Assembly: GCA_900541045.1 (NCBI GenBank) | Contig: UQID01000001.1 | Location: 108,290-172,289 of the forward strand | Source of the DNA: an uncultured Collinsella sp. | Lineage (GTDB): Bacteria; Actinomycetota; Coriobacteriia; Coriobacteriales; Coriobacteriaceae | Length of the DNA: 64,000 nt | Reading direction: 5' to 3' | Shown here: positions 31,496-40,598 of the stretch, one piece after another | Layout of the letters: each line of letters begins with the position of its first letter | Numbering within the stretch: the stretch's first letter is position 1 | Position numbers and translations under genes: made by a program | The notes under the pieces: model-generated | The model's database searches: none | Told to the model about the DNA's origin: nothing | What the model saw: only the letters and a program-made list of their open reading frames with translations

Positions 31496-32518
31496 ATGGC
31501 ACAGGAAGCGACCGCCAACGAGCAAAAGAAATTCAAAGTCCCGCGTATCCCGGGTGACATCATGATCTACCCGATGATCGTTGGCCTTTTGCTCAATACC
31601 TTCTGCCCGCAGGTCTTTGAGATCGGCGGCTTCTTTACCGCCGCCTGCCGCGGTGGTTCCAACACCATCGTTGCCGCGATCCTGCTGTTTGTGGGTGCCG
31701 GCATCAGCTTTAAGTCCACGCCGGGCGCCATCAAGACCGGCATCGTTGTGCTGATTCCTAAGCTTGTGGTGGCAGCCGCGCTGGGTCTTGGCGTTGCATA
31801 TTTCTTTAACGACAACCTTTTGGGCCTGAGCTCGGTTTCCATCATCGGCGGCATTACGTTTTGCAACATGGCGCTCTACACGGGCATCATGGGCGAGTTC
31901 GGCGACGAGTCCGAGCAGGGCGCCGTGGGTATCCTTTTCTTTACGGCCGGCCCCGCCGTCACCATGATCATCCTGGGCGTTTCGGGTCTTGCTAACATCC
32001 CTGTCGGTACCATCATCGGCTCCATTTTGCCGCTCGTTATCGGCATGGTTCTGGGCAATCTCTTCCCGGTCCTCAGGAACCTGCTGGTTCCCGGCGCCAA
32101 TCCCGCGATCGCCGTCATCGGATTTCAGCTCGGTGCGTCCATGAGCCTGTCGAGCTTTATCACCGGCGGTATTTCGGGCATCTTGCTGGGCCTTGTCACG
32201 CTGTTTGTCGTCGGCCCTATCACCTTTGCGTTCGAGCGCCTGTGCGGCGGCAATGGCAAGGCGGCCGTGGCTTGCTCTACTATTGCTGGCACGGCCATGA
32301 CCACACCGGTTGCTCTCGCCGAGGTCGCGCCGCGCTATGCCGAGCTTGCACCCACTGCGTACGCTCAGATCGCCACTGCCGTTATCATCACGGCGATCAT
32401 GGCTCCGATTCTGACCGGCTGGGTCGACAAGAAGTTCTGCCAAGGCAAGGAGGATCTGTCGCCTGCCGGTGTCGAGGCCATCGAGGAGGCCGTCGCGATC
32501 GACATCGATGGCGAGTAG
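31496..32518 (+). CDS. kdgT: 2-keto-3-deoxygluconate permease
   Basis: A 340-residue integral membrane transporter with about ten hydrophobic segments. KVPRIPGDIMIYPMIVGLLLNTFCPQ at the N-terminus, FVGAGISFKSTPGAIKTG, and GGITFCNMALYTGIMGEFGDESEQGA are characteristic of KdgT, a proton symporter for 2-keto-3-deoxygluconate released from pectin or alginate-type uronides. GGGGG precedes the ATG at 31496. No other ketodeoxygluconate genes (kdgK, kdgA, uxuA) are adjacent, so substrate assignment rests on family alone. A terminator follows at 32564. Confidence 0.9.
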   Translation: MAQEATANEQKKFKVPRIPGDIMIYPMIVGLLLNTFCPQVFEIGGFFTAACRGGSNTIVAAILLFVGAGISFKSTPGAIKTGIVVLIPKLVVAAALGLGVAYFFNDNLLGLSSVSIIGGITFCNMALYTGIMGEFGDESEQGAVGILFFTAGPAVTMIILGVSGLANIPVGTIIGSILPLVIGMVLGNLFPVLRNLLVPGANPAIAVIGFQLGASMSLSSFITGGISGILLGLVTLFVVGPITFAFERLCGGNGKAAVACSTIAGTAMTTPVALAEVAPRYAELAPTAYAQIATAVIITAIMAPILTGWVDKKFCQGKEDLSPAGVEAIEEAVAIDIDGE

Positions 32519-32563
32519 CAATCGATACCCATCAATGATGCCGGCGTGCAACTCGCGCCGTTT

Positions 32564-32641
32564 GAGCGCCCGAACGAGAGCTGTCTTGCAGTGACGTTCG
32601 GGCGCTCTGCTATTATTCCCCTTACCCCTGCGGGTAGGGGT
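32564..32641 (+). terminator. Terminator after kdgT and a second GC hairpin
   Basis: A perfect 13-bp stem GAGCGCCCGAACG (32564-32576) and CGTTCGGGCGCTC (32595-32607) is followed by a mixed T/A run (TGCTATTATT). A second hairpin, CCCCTTACCC/GGGTAGGGG with one bulge, lies at 32618-32641, ahead of the cyclase gene, and may be part of its leader. Confidence 0.7.
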
Positions 32642-32704
32642 GTTTGTTGCCCAGATTCGAATTGGTCGATTCAGACCACTTGGATATTGAGGGGATGGCG
32701 GTTA

Positions 32705-33847
32705 GTGGTTAAGGCACTCAAGATTGAGATATTCGTGCTATGCATGATTGTTCTTATCGGGCTTGCCGTGCGAAGTCGTCGCTCCTTGTTCTCGAGCACC
32801 CAGCAGCTATTGTTTAGCATGCTTGGCTACACCTCTGCCGCGTACATATTATTCGATATGATCTGGACGCTTTCGGACGGTGTGGACGGCACGTTGGGCA
32901 TTGCTGCCAACTGGATTTCTAACGCGGTTTCGTTTTCGCTCTTTGCCGTCGCGTGTCTCATTTGGTTTATCTATTCCGAGACGGTGCAGGGTTCTCGCCT
33001 TTTGACCTCGCGCTATAGGGTGGTGCTTGTAGCGTTGCCTACGGCTCTGGTGGTCGTGCTGGCGTTTACCAGTTACTGGACGCACGCCCTGTTCTATATC
33101 GATTCGCAGGGTGTGTATCGTCGCGGCTTTGCCTATATGATCCAGCCCATCGTCAGCTACTGTTACGTTATACATACGTCCCTGCATGCGTTTGTGCAAT
33201 CTCGCAGGGTCGAGAGTCTGCAGACGAAGGCCATCTATCGAACCTTGGCATTTTTCGCCATTCCGGCCCTGGTGGGCGGTACCTTTCAGGTCGTATACTC
33301 GGTGCCCGGCCTTTGTGTCGGCATAATGATTAGCATGTTGCTGCTCTATATCATCTACCAGGAGCAGCTCATCTCGACCGACCCGTTGACTGGCCTCAAC
33401 AATCGCAACCGTTTTGAGACCTATATGCTGTCGCTCTTTTCAAATGTTGATCAGGCCGAAGATGTATATCTGCTTATGATGGACGCTGACGGCTTTAAGC
33501 AGATTAACGATCGCTATGGACATGTTGAGGGCGACCATGCGCTTCAGGTCATCTCCGCTGCGCTCAAAGAAGTCTGCTCGGCGTCTAGTGGCTTTATCGC
33601 ACGTTATGGCGGCGATGAGTTCGTGGTGCTTCAAAAGGCGACGGCGGAGCAGGACATCATGTGTCTGTGCGCGGCAATCAGCGACGAGCTCGCGCGCGCC
33701 GAGGTCCCGTATCTGTTGCGGATGTCCATCGGCTATGCACGGGTTGGTGATGGCGTCGATACCTGGCAAGACTTGCTTCGCGCTGCCGACGCGGAGCTCT
33801 ACCGCGTAAAGCGCGAGAAGAAGAAAGCCGGCGTCCAGATACGCTAG
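32705..33847 (+). CDS. Membrane-bound diguanylate cyclase (GGDEF)
   Basis: A 380-residue protein with seven or so hydrophobic segments over residues 1-215 (a membrane sensor of the 7TM type) and a GGDEF domain from about 220. STDPLTGLNNRNRFE and ARYGGDEFVV are intact, so catalysis of GTP to cyclic di-GMP is expected. The RxxD autoinhibitory site upstream of GGDEF is absent (ASSG at the equivalent position), suggesting no product inhibition. The GTG at 32705 follows GAGGGG and places the first transmembrane helix at the N-terminus; upstream in-frame codons run through the kdgT terminator and are rejected. Confidence 0.85.
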   Translation: MVKALKIEIFVLCMIVLIGLAVRSRRSLFSSTQQLLFSMLGYTSAAYILFDMIWTLSDGVDGTLGIAANWISNAVSFSLFAVACLIWFIYSETVQGSRLLTSRYRVVLVALPTALVVVLAFTSYWTHALFYIDSQGVYRRGFAYMIQPIVSYCYVIHTSLHAFVQSRRVESLQTKAIYRTLAFFAIPALVGGTFQVVYSVPGLCVGIMISMLLLYIIYQEQLISTDPLTGLNNRNRFETYMLSLFSNVDQAEDVYLLMMDADGFKQINDRYGHVEGDHALQVISAALKEVCSASSGFIARYGGDEFVVLQKATAEQDIMCLCAAISDELARAEVPYLLRMSIGYARVGDGVDTWQDLLRAADAELYRVKREKKKAGVQIR

Positions 33848-33948
33848 AAAAAAAGGCGAACGCTGGCGTGCGTTGCGGCCCTCAGCTCACCGATGTACTC
33901 CATTAAGCTAAAGCATGTGAATCTCCTCTACTAAATAAGGGCGGTTCG

Positions 33949-34884
33949 CTAGGCTTTTTTGGGTTTGTTGACGATGATGATGCCGCCGCAGACCAACAGC
34001 AGGGCAACAAGTACGGTAACGGGGCTCGTGCCAGCGCCCTCGCCGAGCAGCAGTGCGCTCAACAGCACGCCAAAGACCGGGTTCATAAAGCCAAAGACCG
34101 AAACGCGGCTGACGGGGTTGACGGCGAGCAGGCGGGACCACAGCGAGTACGCGACGGCGGAAATGAGTGCCATATAAATGATGAGCGCGATGGCGGGGGC
34201 GATTTCGGTGGGGGACAACGTGCCGCCCATCAAAAACCCGATGGCGGTAAGGACCACGCCACCGACTAAAAACTGCCAGCCGGCGAGCAAGACGCCGTCA
34301 TGCTCGCGCGAGAAGATGCCAATGAGGCAGGTCGACAGGGCGCCCGCAACAGTGGAAGCCAAGATAAATCCCTCACCGTCGAGCGTAAAGCCAAAGGTGC
34401 CATCCGCGCCCGAAAGGTTGACGAGCGCGACGCCGGCAAAGCCCAGCACACAGCCAAGCACCTTGGGCGTATTGAGCTTCTCGGTGTGAAATGCCAGGGC
34501 GGCAAAGAGGATTGCGAGAAAGTTGGCGCTGGCCTCGATGATGGAACTCGACATTGCGCTGGCGCGCGAGAGTCCAAGGTAGAAAAAGAAGTACTGCCCG
34601 ATAGTCTGGAAGAGCGACAAGACAAAGATGGGCTTGATGTCACGAGCCTGCGGAATGAGGGGGCGGCGTTGGGCCGCACTCATCCCAACGATAACCAGGG
34701 CGCCGGCAAGCGTGAAGCGCAAGCCCGCAAAGAGCAGCTGTGAGGCGCTATCGTGCGCGGGGATGCCAAAGAGCCCGTAACCGATCTTGATGCAGGGGAA
34801 AGCCGACCCCCAGAGCGCACAGCAGACGAGGCAGCCCAGGATGAGTCCGGGCAGGGTGGCGAGATACGGCTTGCGGCTTTCCAT
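33949..34884 (-). CDS. EamA/DMT-superfamily transporter
   Basis: A 311-residue membrane protein with ten hydrophobic segments arranged as two EamA repeats (GSAFPCIKIGYGLFG at the start; SYWS-like VAYSLWSRLLAVNPVSRVSVFGFMNPVFGVLLSA near the end). DMT exporters commonly extrude amino acids or metabolites; the substrate is unknown. AGGAAGG precedes the ATG at 34884. A terminator for purL lies immediately upstream, so it is probably transcribed independently. Confidence 0.88.
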   Translation of the reverse strand: MESRKPYLATLPGLILGCLVCCALWGSAFPCIKIGYGLFGIPAHDSASQLLFAGLRFTLAGALVIVGMSAAQRRPLIPQARDIKPIFVLSLFQTIGQYFFFYLGLSRASAMSSSIIEASANFLAILFAALAFHTEKLNTPKVLGCVLGFAGVALVNLSGADGTFGFTLDGEGFILASTVAGALSTCLIGIFSREHDGVLLAGWQFLVGGVVLTAIGFLMGGTLSPTEIAPAIALIIYMALISAVAYSLWSRLLAVNPVSRVSVFGFMNPVFGVLLSALLLGEGAGTSPVTVLVALLLVCGGIIIVNKPKKA

Positions 34885-34905
34885 GATGTCCTTCCTACAT
34901 GTGCG

Positions 34906-34945
34906 AAGAAAAAAAGAACCCGCCACCGGATGTGTCGGTGGCGGG
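34906..34945 (-). terminator. Terminator of purL
   Basis: On the minus strand a perfect 10-bp stem, CCCGCCACCG (34945-34936) with CGGTGGCGGG (34928-34919), is followed by TTCTTTTTTTCTTC. A clear intrinsic terminator 38 nt after the purL stop. Confidence 0.88.
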
Positions 34946-34983
34946 TGTTGTTACCCGAGGGGATTGTACCCGATGGGAAAGCT

Positions 34984-37900
34984 TTAAGCGAAGTAGGCTA
35001 CGCCGCTCTCAAAGATCGGCATGAACTTATCGCCGGGGACATGCTCGGGCACGTTGCGGTACAGGTTGTCGCCACGACGCTCGGCATGGCCCATCTTGCC
35101 CAGGACGCGGCCGTCAGGGCTCGTGATGCCCTCGATGGCGAGTGCGGAGCCGTTGGGGTTGACGGAAAGGTCCATGCTGGGCTTGCCGTCCTCGCCCACG
35201 TACTGCGTGGCGACCTGGCCGTTTGCAATCAGCTGGGCGAGCACTTCGTCATTGGCGACAAAGCGGCCCTCGCCGTGGCTGATGGCGACGGTGTAGGGGT
35301 CGTCCAGGCTGCACTGCGACAGCCACGGGGACAGGTTGGACGAGATACGGGTGCGCACCAGACGGCTCTGATGGCGACCGATGGTGTTGAACGTCAACGT
35401 GGGCGCATCGGGCGTGGCGTCGACGATGTCGCCGTAGGGCACCAGACCGAGCTTGATCAGGGCCTGGAAGCCATTGCAGATGCCCAGCATCAGACCATCG
35501 CGGGCCTTGAGCAGGTCGCGGACTGCCTCGGTGACCTCGGGAGCGCGGAAGAACGCCGTGATGAACTTGGCGGAGCCATCGGGCTCGTCGCCGCCCGAGA
35601 AGCCGCCGGGGATCATGACGATCTGGCTTGCACGGATGCGGCGGGCAAGCTCGTGGGTGCTCTCGGCGACGGCCTCGGGCGTGAGGTTGTTGATCACGAA
35701 GGTGTCGGCCTCGGCGCCGGCGGCGCGGAAAGCGCGGGCGCTATCGTACTCGCAGTTGTTGCCGGGGAACACGGGGATTACCACGCGCGGGCGGGCGATC
35801 TTGGCGCCGCCGTACACGTAGATATCCTTGGCACGGAAGTCGATGGTCTCGACCTCGGCGGTCTCGCCGGCGCTGCGGTAGGCAAAGACGCCTTCGATGC
35901 CGCTCTCCCAGGCCTCCTGGAGCTCGGAGAGCTCGATGACCTCGGAGCCGGTATCGATGACATAGCCCTCGACGGTGGTGCCCAGGGGCTCGACGACAAC
36001 GCCGTCGGCGACCTCGGGCAGCTCGGCATCCTCGGCGAGCTCGACGATAAAGCTGCCGTAGAGCGGGGTGAAGAGGCTCTCCACGTCCACATCTTCGGCA
36101 AGCTCGATACCGATCTGGTTGCCGACACACATCCTAAAGAGGCTCTCGGCGCCGCAGCCGTAGCCGGGCGTGGAGACAGCCAGGGCGTCGCCGGTAGCAG
36201 TGAGCGCCTCGACGGCGTCAAACGCGGCGAGCAGCTGCTGGGCGTCGGGGCGGTAGTCCTCGCCGTAGGTGGCGGGGGCGATGCGGACGACGCGGTGCGT
36301 GAGGCCCTTGAACTCGGGGGAGACAGCGCGGGCCGCCTTGCCCACGGCCACGGCGAAGCTGATGAGGGTCGGCGGAACGTTGAGCTCGCCGGCCTCGTCC
36401 TCAAACGAGCCGCTCATGGAGTCCTTGCCGCCGATGGCGCCGGCACCCAGGTCGACTTGGGCCATAAGGGCGCCCAAGACGGCTGCCATGGGCTTGCCCC
36501 AGCGCTCGGCCTCGGTGCGCAGACGCTCGAAGTACTCCTGGAAGGAGAGGTAGGCGCGCTTGTGCTCAAAGCCTGCGGCCACGAGCTTGGCGATGGACTC
36601 GACCACGGACAGGTAGGCGCCCGCAAACTGGTCGGCCTCCATCAGATAGGGGTTAAAGCCCCATGCCATAGCGCTCGCCGTGGTGGTCTCACCGTCCACG
36701 GGGAACTTGGCGACCATGGCAGAGCTCGGGGTGAGCTGCGTCTTGCCGCCAAAGGGCATGAGCACGGTCGCGGCGCCGATGGTGGAGTCGAAGCGCTCGG
36801 AAAGGCCCTTGTTGGAGGCGACGTTAAGATCGGTGACGAGCGAGGTCATGCGCTCGGCAAGCGTGGTGCCGGCCCAGCTGGGCTGCCACACGCTGCGGGC
36901 GCAGACGTGGGCGACCTGGTGCTTGGGCGCACCGTTGGAGTTGAGGAACTCGCGGGACAGATCGACGATGGCGACGCCATTCCATGCCATGCGCATGCGC
37001 GGCTCGGCGGTAACCTCGGCGATGACGGTTGCCTCCAGGTTCTCCTCGGCGGCGTAGCCCATGAACTCCTCGACGTCACCGTCGGCGACGGCGCAGGCCA
37101 TGCGCTCCTGGGACTCAGAGATAGCGAGCTCGGTGCCGTCCAAGCCGTCGTACTTCTTGGTCACGGTATCAAGGTCGACATACAGGCCATCGGCAAGCTC
37201 GCCCACGGCGACCGAGACGCCGCCGGCGCCAAAGTCGTTGCAGCGCTTGATCAGACGGCAGGCATCGCCGCGGCGGAACAGACGCTGCAGCTTGCGCTCG
37301 ACCGGGGCGTTGCCCTTCTGGACTTCGGCACCCGAGGTCTCGATTGACTCGGTGTTCTGGGTCTTGGAGGAGCCGGTGGCACCACCGATGCCGTCACGGC
37401 CGGTGCGGCCGCCCAGCAGGATGATCTTGTCGGTGGGGGCGGGGCACTCGCGGCGCACGTGGTTTGCCGGGGTAGCGCCCACGACGGCGCCGACCTCCAT
37501 GCGCTTGGCCACGTAGCCGGGGTGATAGAGCTCGTTGACCTGGCCGGTGGCAAGGCCGATCTGGTTGCCGTAGCTGGAGTAGCCGGCGGCAGCGGTGGTT
37601 ACGAGCTTGCGCTGCGGCAGCTTGCCCTCGAGCGTCTTGGACACGGGGACGGTGGGGTCTCCGGCGCCGGTGACGCGCATGGCCTGGTACACGTAGCTGC
37701 GGCCCGAGAGCGGGTCGCGGATGGCGCCGCCCACGCAGGTGGCGGCACCGCCGAAGGGCTCGATCTCGGTCGGGTGGTTGTGGGTCTCGTTCTTAAACAG
37801 GAACAACCAGTCCTGGTCCTCGCCGTCGACATCGACCTTCACCTTGACAGTGCAGGCGTTGATCTCCTCGGACTCGTCGACATCGGTCATGACGCCGGTC

Positions 37901-38730
37901 TTCTTAAGGTACTTGGCGCCGATGGTGCCCATGTCCATGAGGCAGACGGGCTTGGCGTCGCGACCGAGCTCATGGCGCATCTCCATGTAGCGGTCGAAGG
38001 CCTGCTGCACCACGGCGTCGTCGATCGTCACGTCATCTAGGACGGTGCCGAAGGTGGTGTGGCGGCAGTGGTCGGACCAGTAGGTGTCGATCACGCGGAT
38101 CTCGGTGATGGTGGGGTCGCGGTCCTCATCGCGGAAGTACTGCTGGCAGAAGGCGATGTCCGCCTCGTCCATAGCAAGACCGCGATCGGCGATGAAGGCG
38201 GCAAGGCCGGCCTCATCGAGCTCGCGGAAGCCGTCGAGCACTTCGACGGGCTGGGGCTCGGGGGTCTCCATGTACAGCGTCTCGGGCAAGTCGAGCGAGG
38301 CGATGCGCGCCTCGACGGGGTTCACCACGTAGTGCTTGATGGCCTTGATGGCGGCTTCGTCCAGAGCGCCCGAGATCATATAGACCTTGGCGGAGCGCAC
38401 GGCGGGGCGCTCGCCCTGGCTGATGAGCTGCACGCACTCGCTGGCGGAGTCGGCGCGCTGGTCAAACTGGCCAGGCAGGAATTCGACGGCAAAGACGGCG
38501 CCATCGCTTGCGGGGAGCTCGTCGTAGGTCACATCGACCTGGGGCTCGCTAAAGACGGTCGGCACGCAGGAGCGGAAAAGCTCCTCGTCGATGCCCTCGA
38601 CGTCGTAGCGGTTGATGATCCTCAGGGCCTCGATGCCCTTGATGCCGAGAATCTCGGTCAGCTCGCCCTTGAGCTGCTGAGCCTCGACGTCGAACCCGGG
38701 TTTCTTCTCCACGTAGATACGAGAGACCAT
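34984..38730 (-). CDS. purL: Phosphoribosylformylglycinamidine synthase, single-chain
   Basis: A 1,248-residue FGAM synthase (purine step 4: FGAR, glutamine and ATP to FGAM) with synthetase and glutaminase domains in one chain, as in clostridia and Bacteroides and unlike the PurQLS of many Actinobacteria. The N-terminal domain is followed by DTYWSDHCRHTTFGTVL and FKNETHNHPTEIEPFGGAATCVGG, the two ATP-binding halves, and a class I glutaminase from about 1,000 (VFPGNNCEYDSARA, PGGFSGGDE, nucleophile region LGICNGFQALIKLG, catalytic His in ISHGEGRF). AAGGCAGG precedes the ATG. It stands alone; no purine riboswitch fold was recognised in the 184-nt upstream region. Confidence 0.95.
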   Translation of the reverse strand: MVSRIYVEKKPGFDVEAQQLKGELTEILGIKGIEALRIINRYDVEGIDEELFRSCVPTVFSEPQVDVTYDELPASDGAVFAVEFLPGQFDQRADSASECVQLISQGERPAVRSAKVYMISGALDEAAIKAIKHYVVNPVEARIASLDLPETLYMETPEPQPVEVLDGFRELDEAGLAAFIADRGLAMDEADIAFCQQYFRDEDRDPTITEIRVIDTYWSDHCRHTTFGTVLDDVTIDDAVVQQAFDRYMEMRHELGRDAKPVCLMDMGTIGAKYLKKTGVMTDVDESEEINACTVKVKVDVDGEDQDWLFLFKNETHNHPTEIEPFGGAATCVGGAIRDPLSGRSYVYQAMRVTGAGDPTVPVSKTLEGKLPQRKLVTTAAAGYSSYGNQIGLATGQVNELYHPGYVAKRMEVGAVVGATPANHVRRECPAPTDKIILLGGRTGRDGIGGATGSSKTQNTESIETSGAEVQKGNAPVERKLQRLFRRGDACRLIKRCNDFGAGGVSVAVGELADGLYVDLDTVTKKYDGLDGTELAISESQERMACAVADGDVEEFMGYAAEENLEATVIAEVTAEPRMRMAWNGVAIVDLSREFLNSNGAPKHQVAHVCARSVWQPSWAGTTLAERMTSLVTDLNVASNKGLSERFDSTIGAATVLMPFGGKTQLTPSSAMVAKFPVDGETTTASAMAWGFNPYLMEADQFAGAYLSVVESIAKLVAAGFEHKRAYLSFQEYFERLRTEAERWGKPMAAVLGALMAQVDLGAGAIGGKDSMSGSFEDEAGELNVPPTLISFAVAVGKAARAVSPEFKGLTHRVVRIAPATYGEDYRPDAQQLLAAFDAVEALTATGDALAVSTPGYGCGAESLFRMCVGNQIGIELAEDVDVESLFTPLYGSFIVELAEDAELPEVADGVVVEPLGTTVEGYVIDTGSEVIELSELQEAWESGIEGVFAYRSAGETAEVETIDFRAKDIYVYGGAKIARPRVVIPVFPGNNCEYDSARAFRAAGAEADTFVINNLTPEAVAESTHELARRIRASQIVMIPGGFSGGDEPDGSAKFITAFFRAPEVTEAVRDLLKARDGLMLGICNGFQALIKLGLVPYGDIVDATPDAPTLTFNTIGRHQSRLVRTRISSNLSPWLSQCSLDDPYTVAISHGEGRFVANDEVLAQLIANGQVATQYVGEDGKPSMDLSVNPNGSALAIEGITSPDGRVLGKMGHAERRGDNLYRNVPEHVPGDKFMPIFESGVAYFA

Positions 38731-38914
38731 TGGTTCCTGCCTTCCTGATCGGTTGGGCGTACGGTACGGTATGCGGCAGCGGTCGGTTTACGGGGCAAGC
38801 CTCGCGGTCGCCTTGAGCCGCATGTTTGTAAACCTCACTATGATACGACAGCTCGCGGCGCGTTGAGGGCGGCGAGGGTGCTACAGTGAAGCGCAAACAA
38901 GAGAAAGGCATCAC

Positions 38915-40477
38915 ATGGCATTCGTTTCGCTCGCCATCATCGCGCTCGTGGCCTTTGCAAGCCCCTTCATCGCCTCGGCGATTCCTGGAAAACCCGTTCC
39001 CGAGACGGTCTTTTTGCTCGTGTTCGGTGCTGTGCTGGGCCCGCATATGCTCGGCCTTATCCATGTGGATGCCGAGGTCTCGCTGGTGTCCGAGCTGGGT
39101 CTGGCCTTTTTGTTCCTGCTCGCCGGCTTTGAGATCGACCCTAAGAACATTACGGGTGTGGAGGGGCGCTACGGCTTGGCGACGTGGGCCGTCACGTTTG
39201 GTATCGCCTGGCTTGCCGTGCGCTTTACCCCGTGGTTCTCGGTCAGCCATTTCGACGGTATCGCCGTGACGCTTGCCCTCACTTCGACGGCGCTCGGCAC
39301 GCTCGTGCCCATCATGCTTGAGCGCTCGCTCACCGGCACGCGCGTGGGCGACTCGATCCTCGCGTATGGCACTTGGGGCGAGCTCGGTCCCGTGCTCGCC
39401 ATGTCGGTGCTGCTGTCTGCCCGCACCGGCATCCAGACGCTCGTGATTCTTGGTTTGTTTGCTGTGGTCTGCGTGCTGCTGGCCGTGGTCCCAAGTCGTT
39501 CCAGGCGCGTCGGCAGCCGCTTCTTTGCGTTTGTCGAGGAACGCGCCGATACCACGTCGCAGACGTTCGTGCGCCTGACGGTGCTCATCCTGGTCACGCT
39601 CGTGGCGTTCTCGGCAGTCTTTGATCTCGATATCGTGTTGGGTTCTTTTGCCGCCGGCTTTGTCCTGCGCTATATCATCCCCGAGGGCAACCATACGCTC
39701 GAGACCAAACTCGACGGCCTGGCCTACGGCTTTTTGATTCCGGTGTTCTTTACCGTATCGGGCGCAAAGATTGACCTGACGGCTGTGGCTTCGCGCCCGG
39801 GCTTGCTCGTGGGCTTTATCGTGGCGTTGCTGATTATTCGTGCCGTGCCCATTCTCATCTCTATGAGCATTTGTCCTGCGACGCGAGATGTGTCGGCGTA
39901 TGGTCGCATTACCGTGGCGCTCTACTGCACCACGGCCCTGCCGATCATCGTTGCCGTGACAAGCGTTGCCGTCAACGCGGGCGCGCTGTCGCAAGATATT
40001 GCGTCGGTCATGGTTGCCGCCGGTGCCATCACGGTGTTCTTGATGCCGCTGCTCGCGCAGCTCTTCTACCGCGTGGTCGACGCCGCGCCGGTCGCCGCTG
40101 TGGCAGAAGTCGCCGAGCATCCATCCGATGCGCTCGACATCCTGCGTGCCCATCATGATTTGGCGAGCCTGCTCGCACGCGAGCACGAGCTGCTGACCTC
40201 GCATGGCCATGGTCGCGTATTCGAAGGCCTGCCTACGCTCGATACGATTGCCGAGCGTCTTTCCGCCGAGGCGGCGAGCGGCCACATCGATGCCCGCATC
40301 GTGGACGCGGCGCATCTTCTTGCCGATAAGACCTATGGTGATGAGATCGACCCGTCCGAGCTGACTCCGCGCGAGCGTCGCCGTCTGGAGCGCGCCAAGC
40401 TCGCCGTACACGAATACCGCCGCCGCATGCTGGAGCTCTACGCGCGCGATGAAGCCCAGGACGACGACGGCAAGTAG
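38915..40477 (+). CDS. Cation:proton antiporter, CPA2/Kef-type
   Basis: A 520-residue protein: an N-terminal membrane domain of about 11-12 helices (to residue 385) and a cytoplasmic helical tail rich in Arg and Glu (ELTPRERRRLERAKLAVHEYRRR). VSELGLAFLFLLAGFEIDP is the classic CPA2 segment with the ion-binding Asp, and FAAGFVLRY and GFLIPVFFTVSGAKIDL are family motifs. It exchanges Na+ or K+ for protons. No TrkA-N domain is present. GAAAGG precedes the ATG, and the 184-nt divergent region is shared with purL. Confidence 0.88.
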   Translation: MAFVSLAIIALVAFASPFIASAIPGKPVPETVFLLVFGAVLGPHMLGLIHVDAEVSLVSELGLAFLFLLAGFEIDPKNITGVEGRYGLATWAVTFGIAWLAVRFTPWFSVSHFDGIAVTLALTSTALGTLVPIMLERSLTGTRVGDSILAYGTWGELGPVLAMSVLLSARTGIQTLVILGLFAVVCVLLAVVPSRSRRVGSRFFAFVEERADTTSQTFVRLTVLILVTLVAFSAVFDLDIVLGSFAAGFVLRYIIPEGNHTLETKLDGLAYGFLIPVFFTVSGAKIDLTAVASRPGLLVGFIVALLIIRAVPILISMSICPATRDVSAYGRITVALYCTTALPIIVAVTSVAVNAGALSQDIASVMVAAGAITVFLMPLLAQLFYRVVDAAPVAAVAEVAEHPSDALDILRAHHDLASLLAREHELLTSHGHGRVFEGLPTLDTIAERLSAEAASGHIDARIVDAAHLLADKTYGDEIDPSELTPRERRRLERAKLAVHEYRRRMLELYARDEAQDDDGK

Positions 40478-40515
40478 CAAGGAATGTCGGGATACGGGTT
40501 CCGTCCAAATAATAG

Positions 40516-40558
40516 AAGGCGCGCTGCCTGCGGTTGATGCGGACAGCGCGCCTTTTGC
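40516..40558 (+). terminator. Terminator after the antiporter
   Basis: An 11-bp perfect stem AAGGCGCGCTG (40516-40526) and CAGCGCGCCTT (40544-40554), then TTTTGCGTT. It lies between convergent genes and may also serve the leftward dehydrogenase through the complementary AAAAGG run. Confidence 0.8.
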
Positions 40559-40598
40559 GTTGAACTCTGTTGAGGTTCGAAGCCGAAACTTTCGACCT

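Noticed and set aside
31397..32551. 384-codon minus-strand frame over kdgT
   Set aside because: Asp/Arg/Gly/His-rich antisense of a transmembrane gene; no family resemblance.
34753..37347. Long plus-strand open frame (864 codons) antisense to purL
   Set aside because: Shadow of the GC-rich purL reading frame; sequence is Gly/Ala/Leu/His-rich with no domain, and purL is unambiguous.
38731..38914. Purine riboswitch upstream of purL
   Set aside because: No recognisable three-way junction or conserved core in the 184-nt region.
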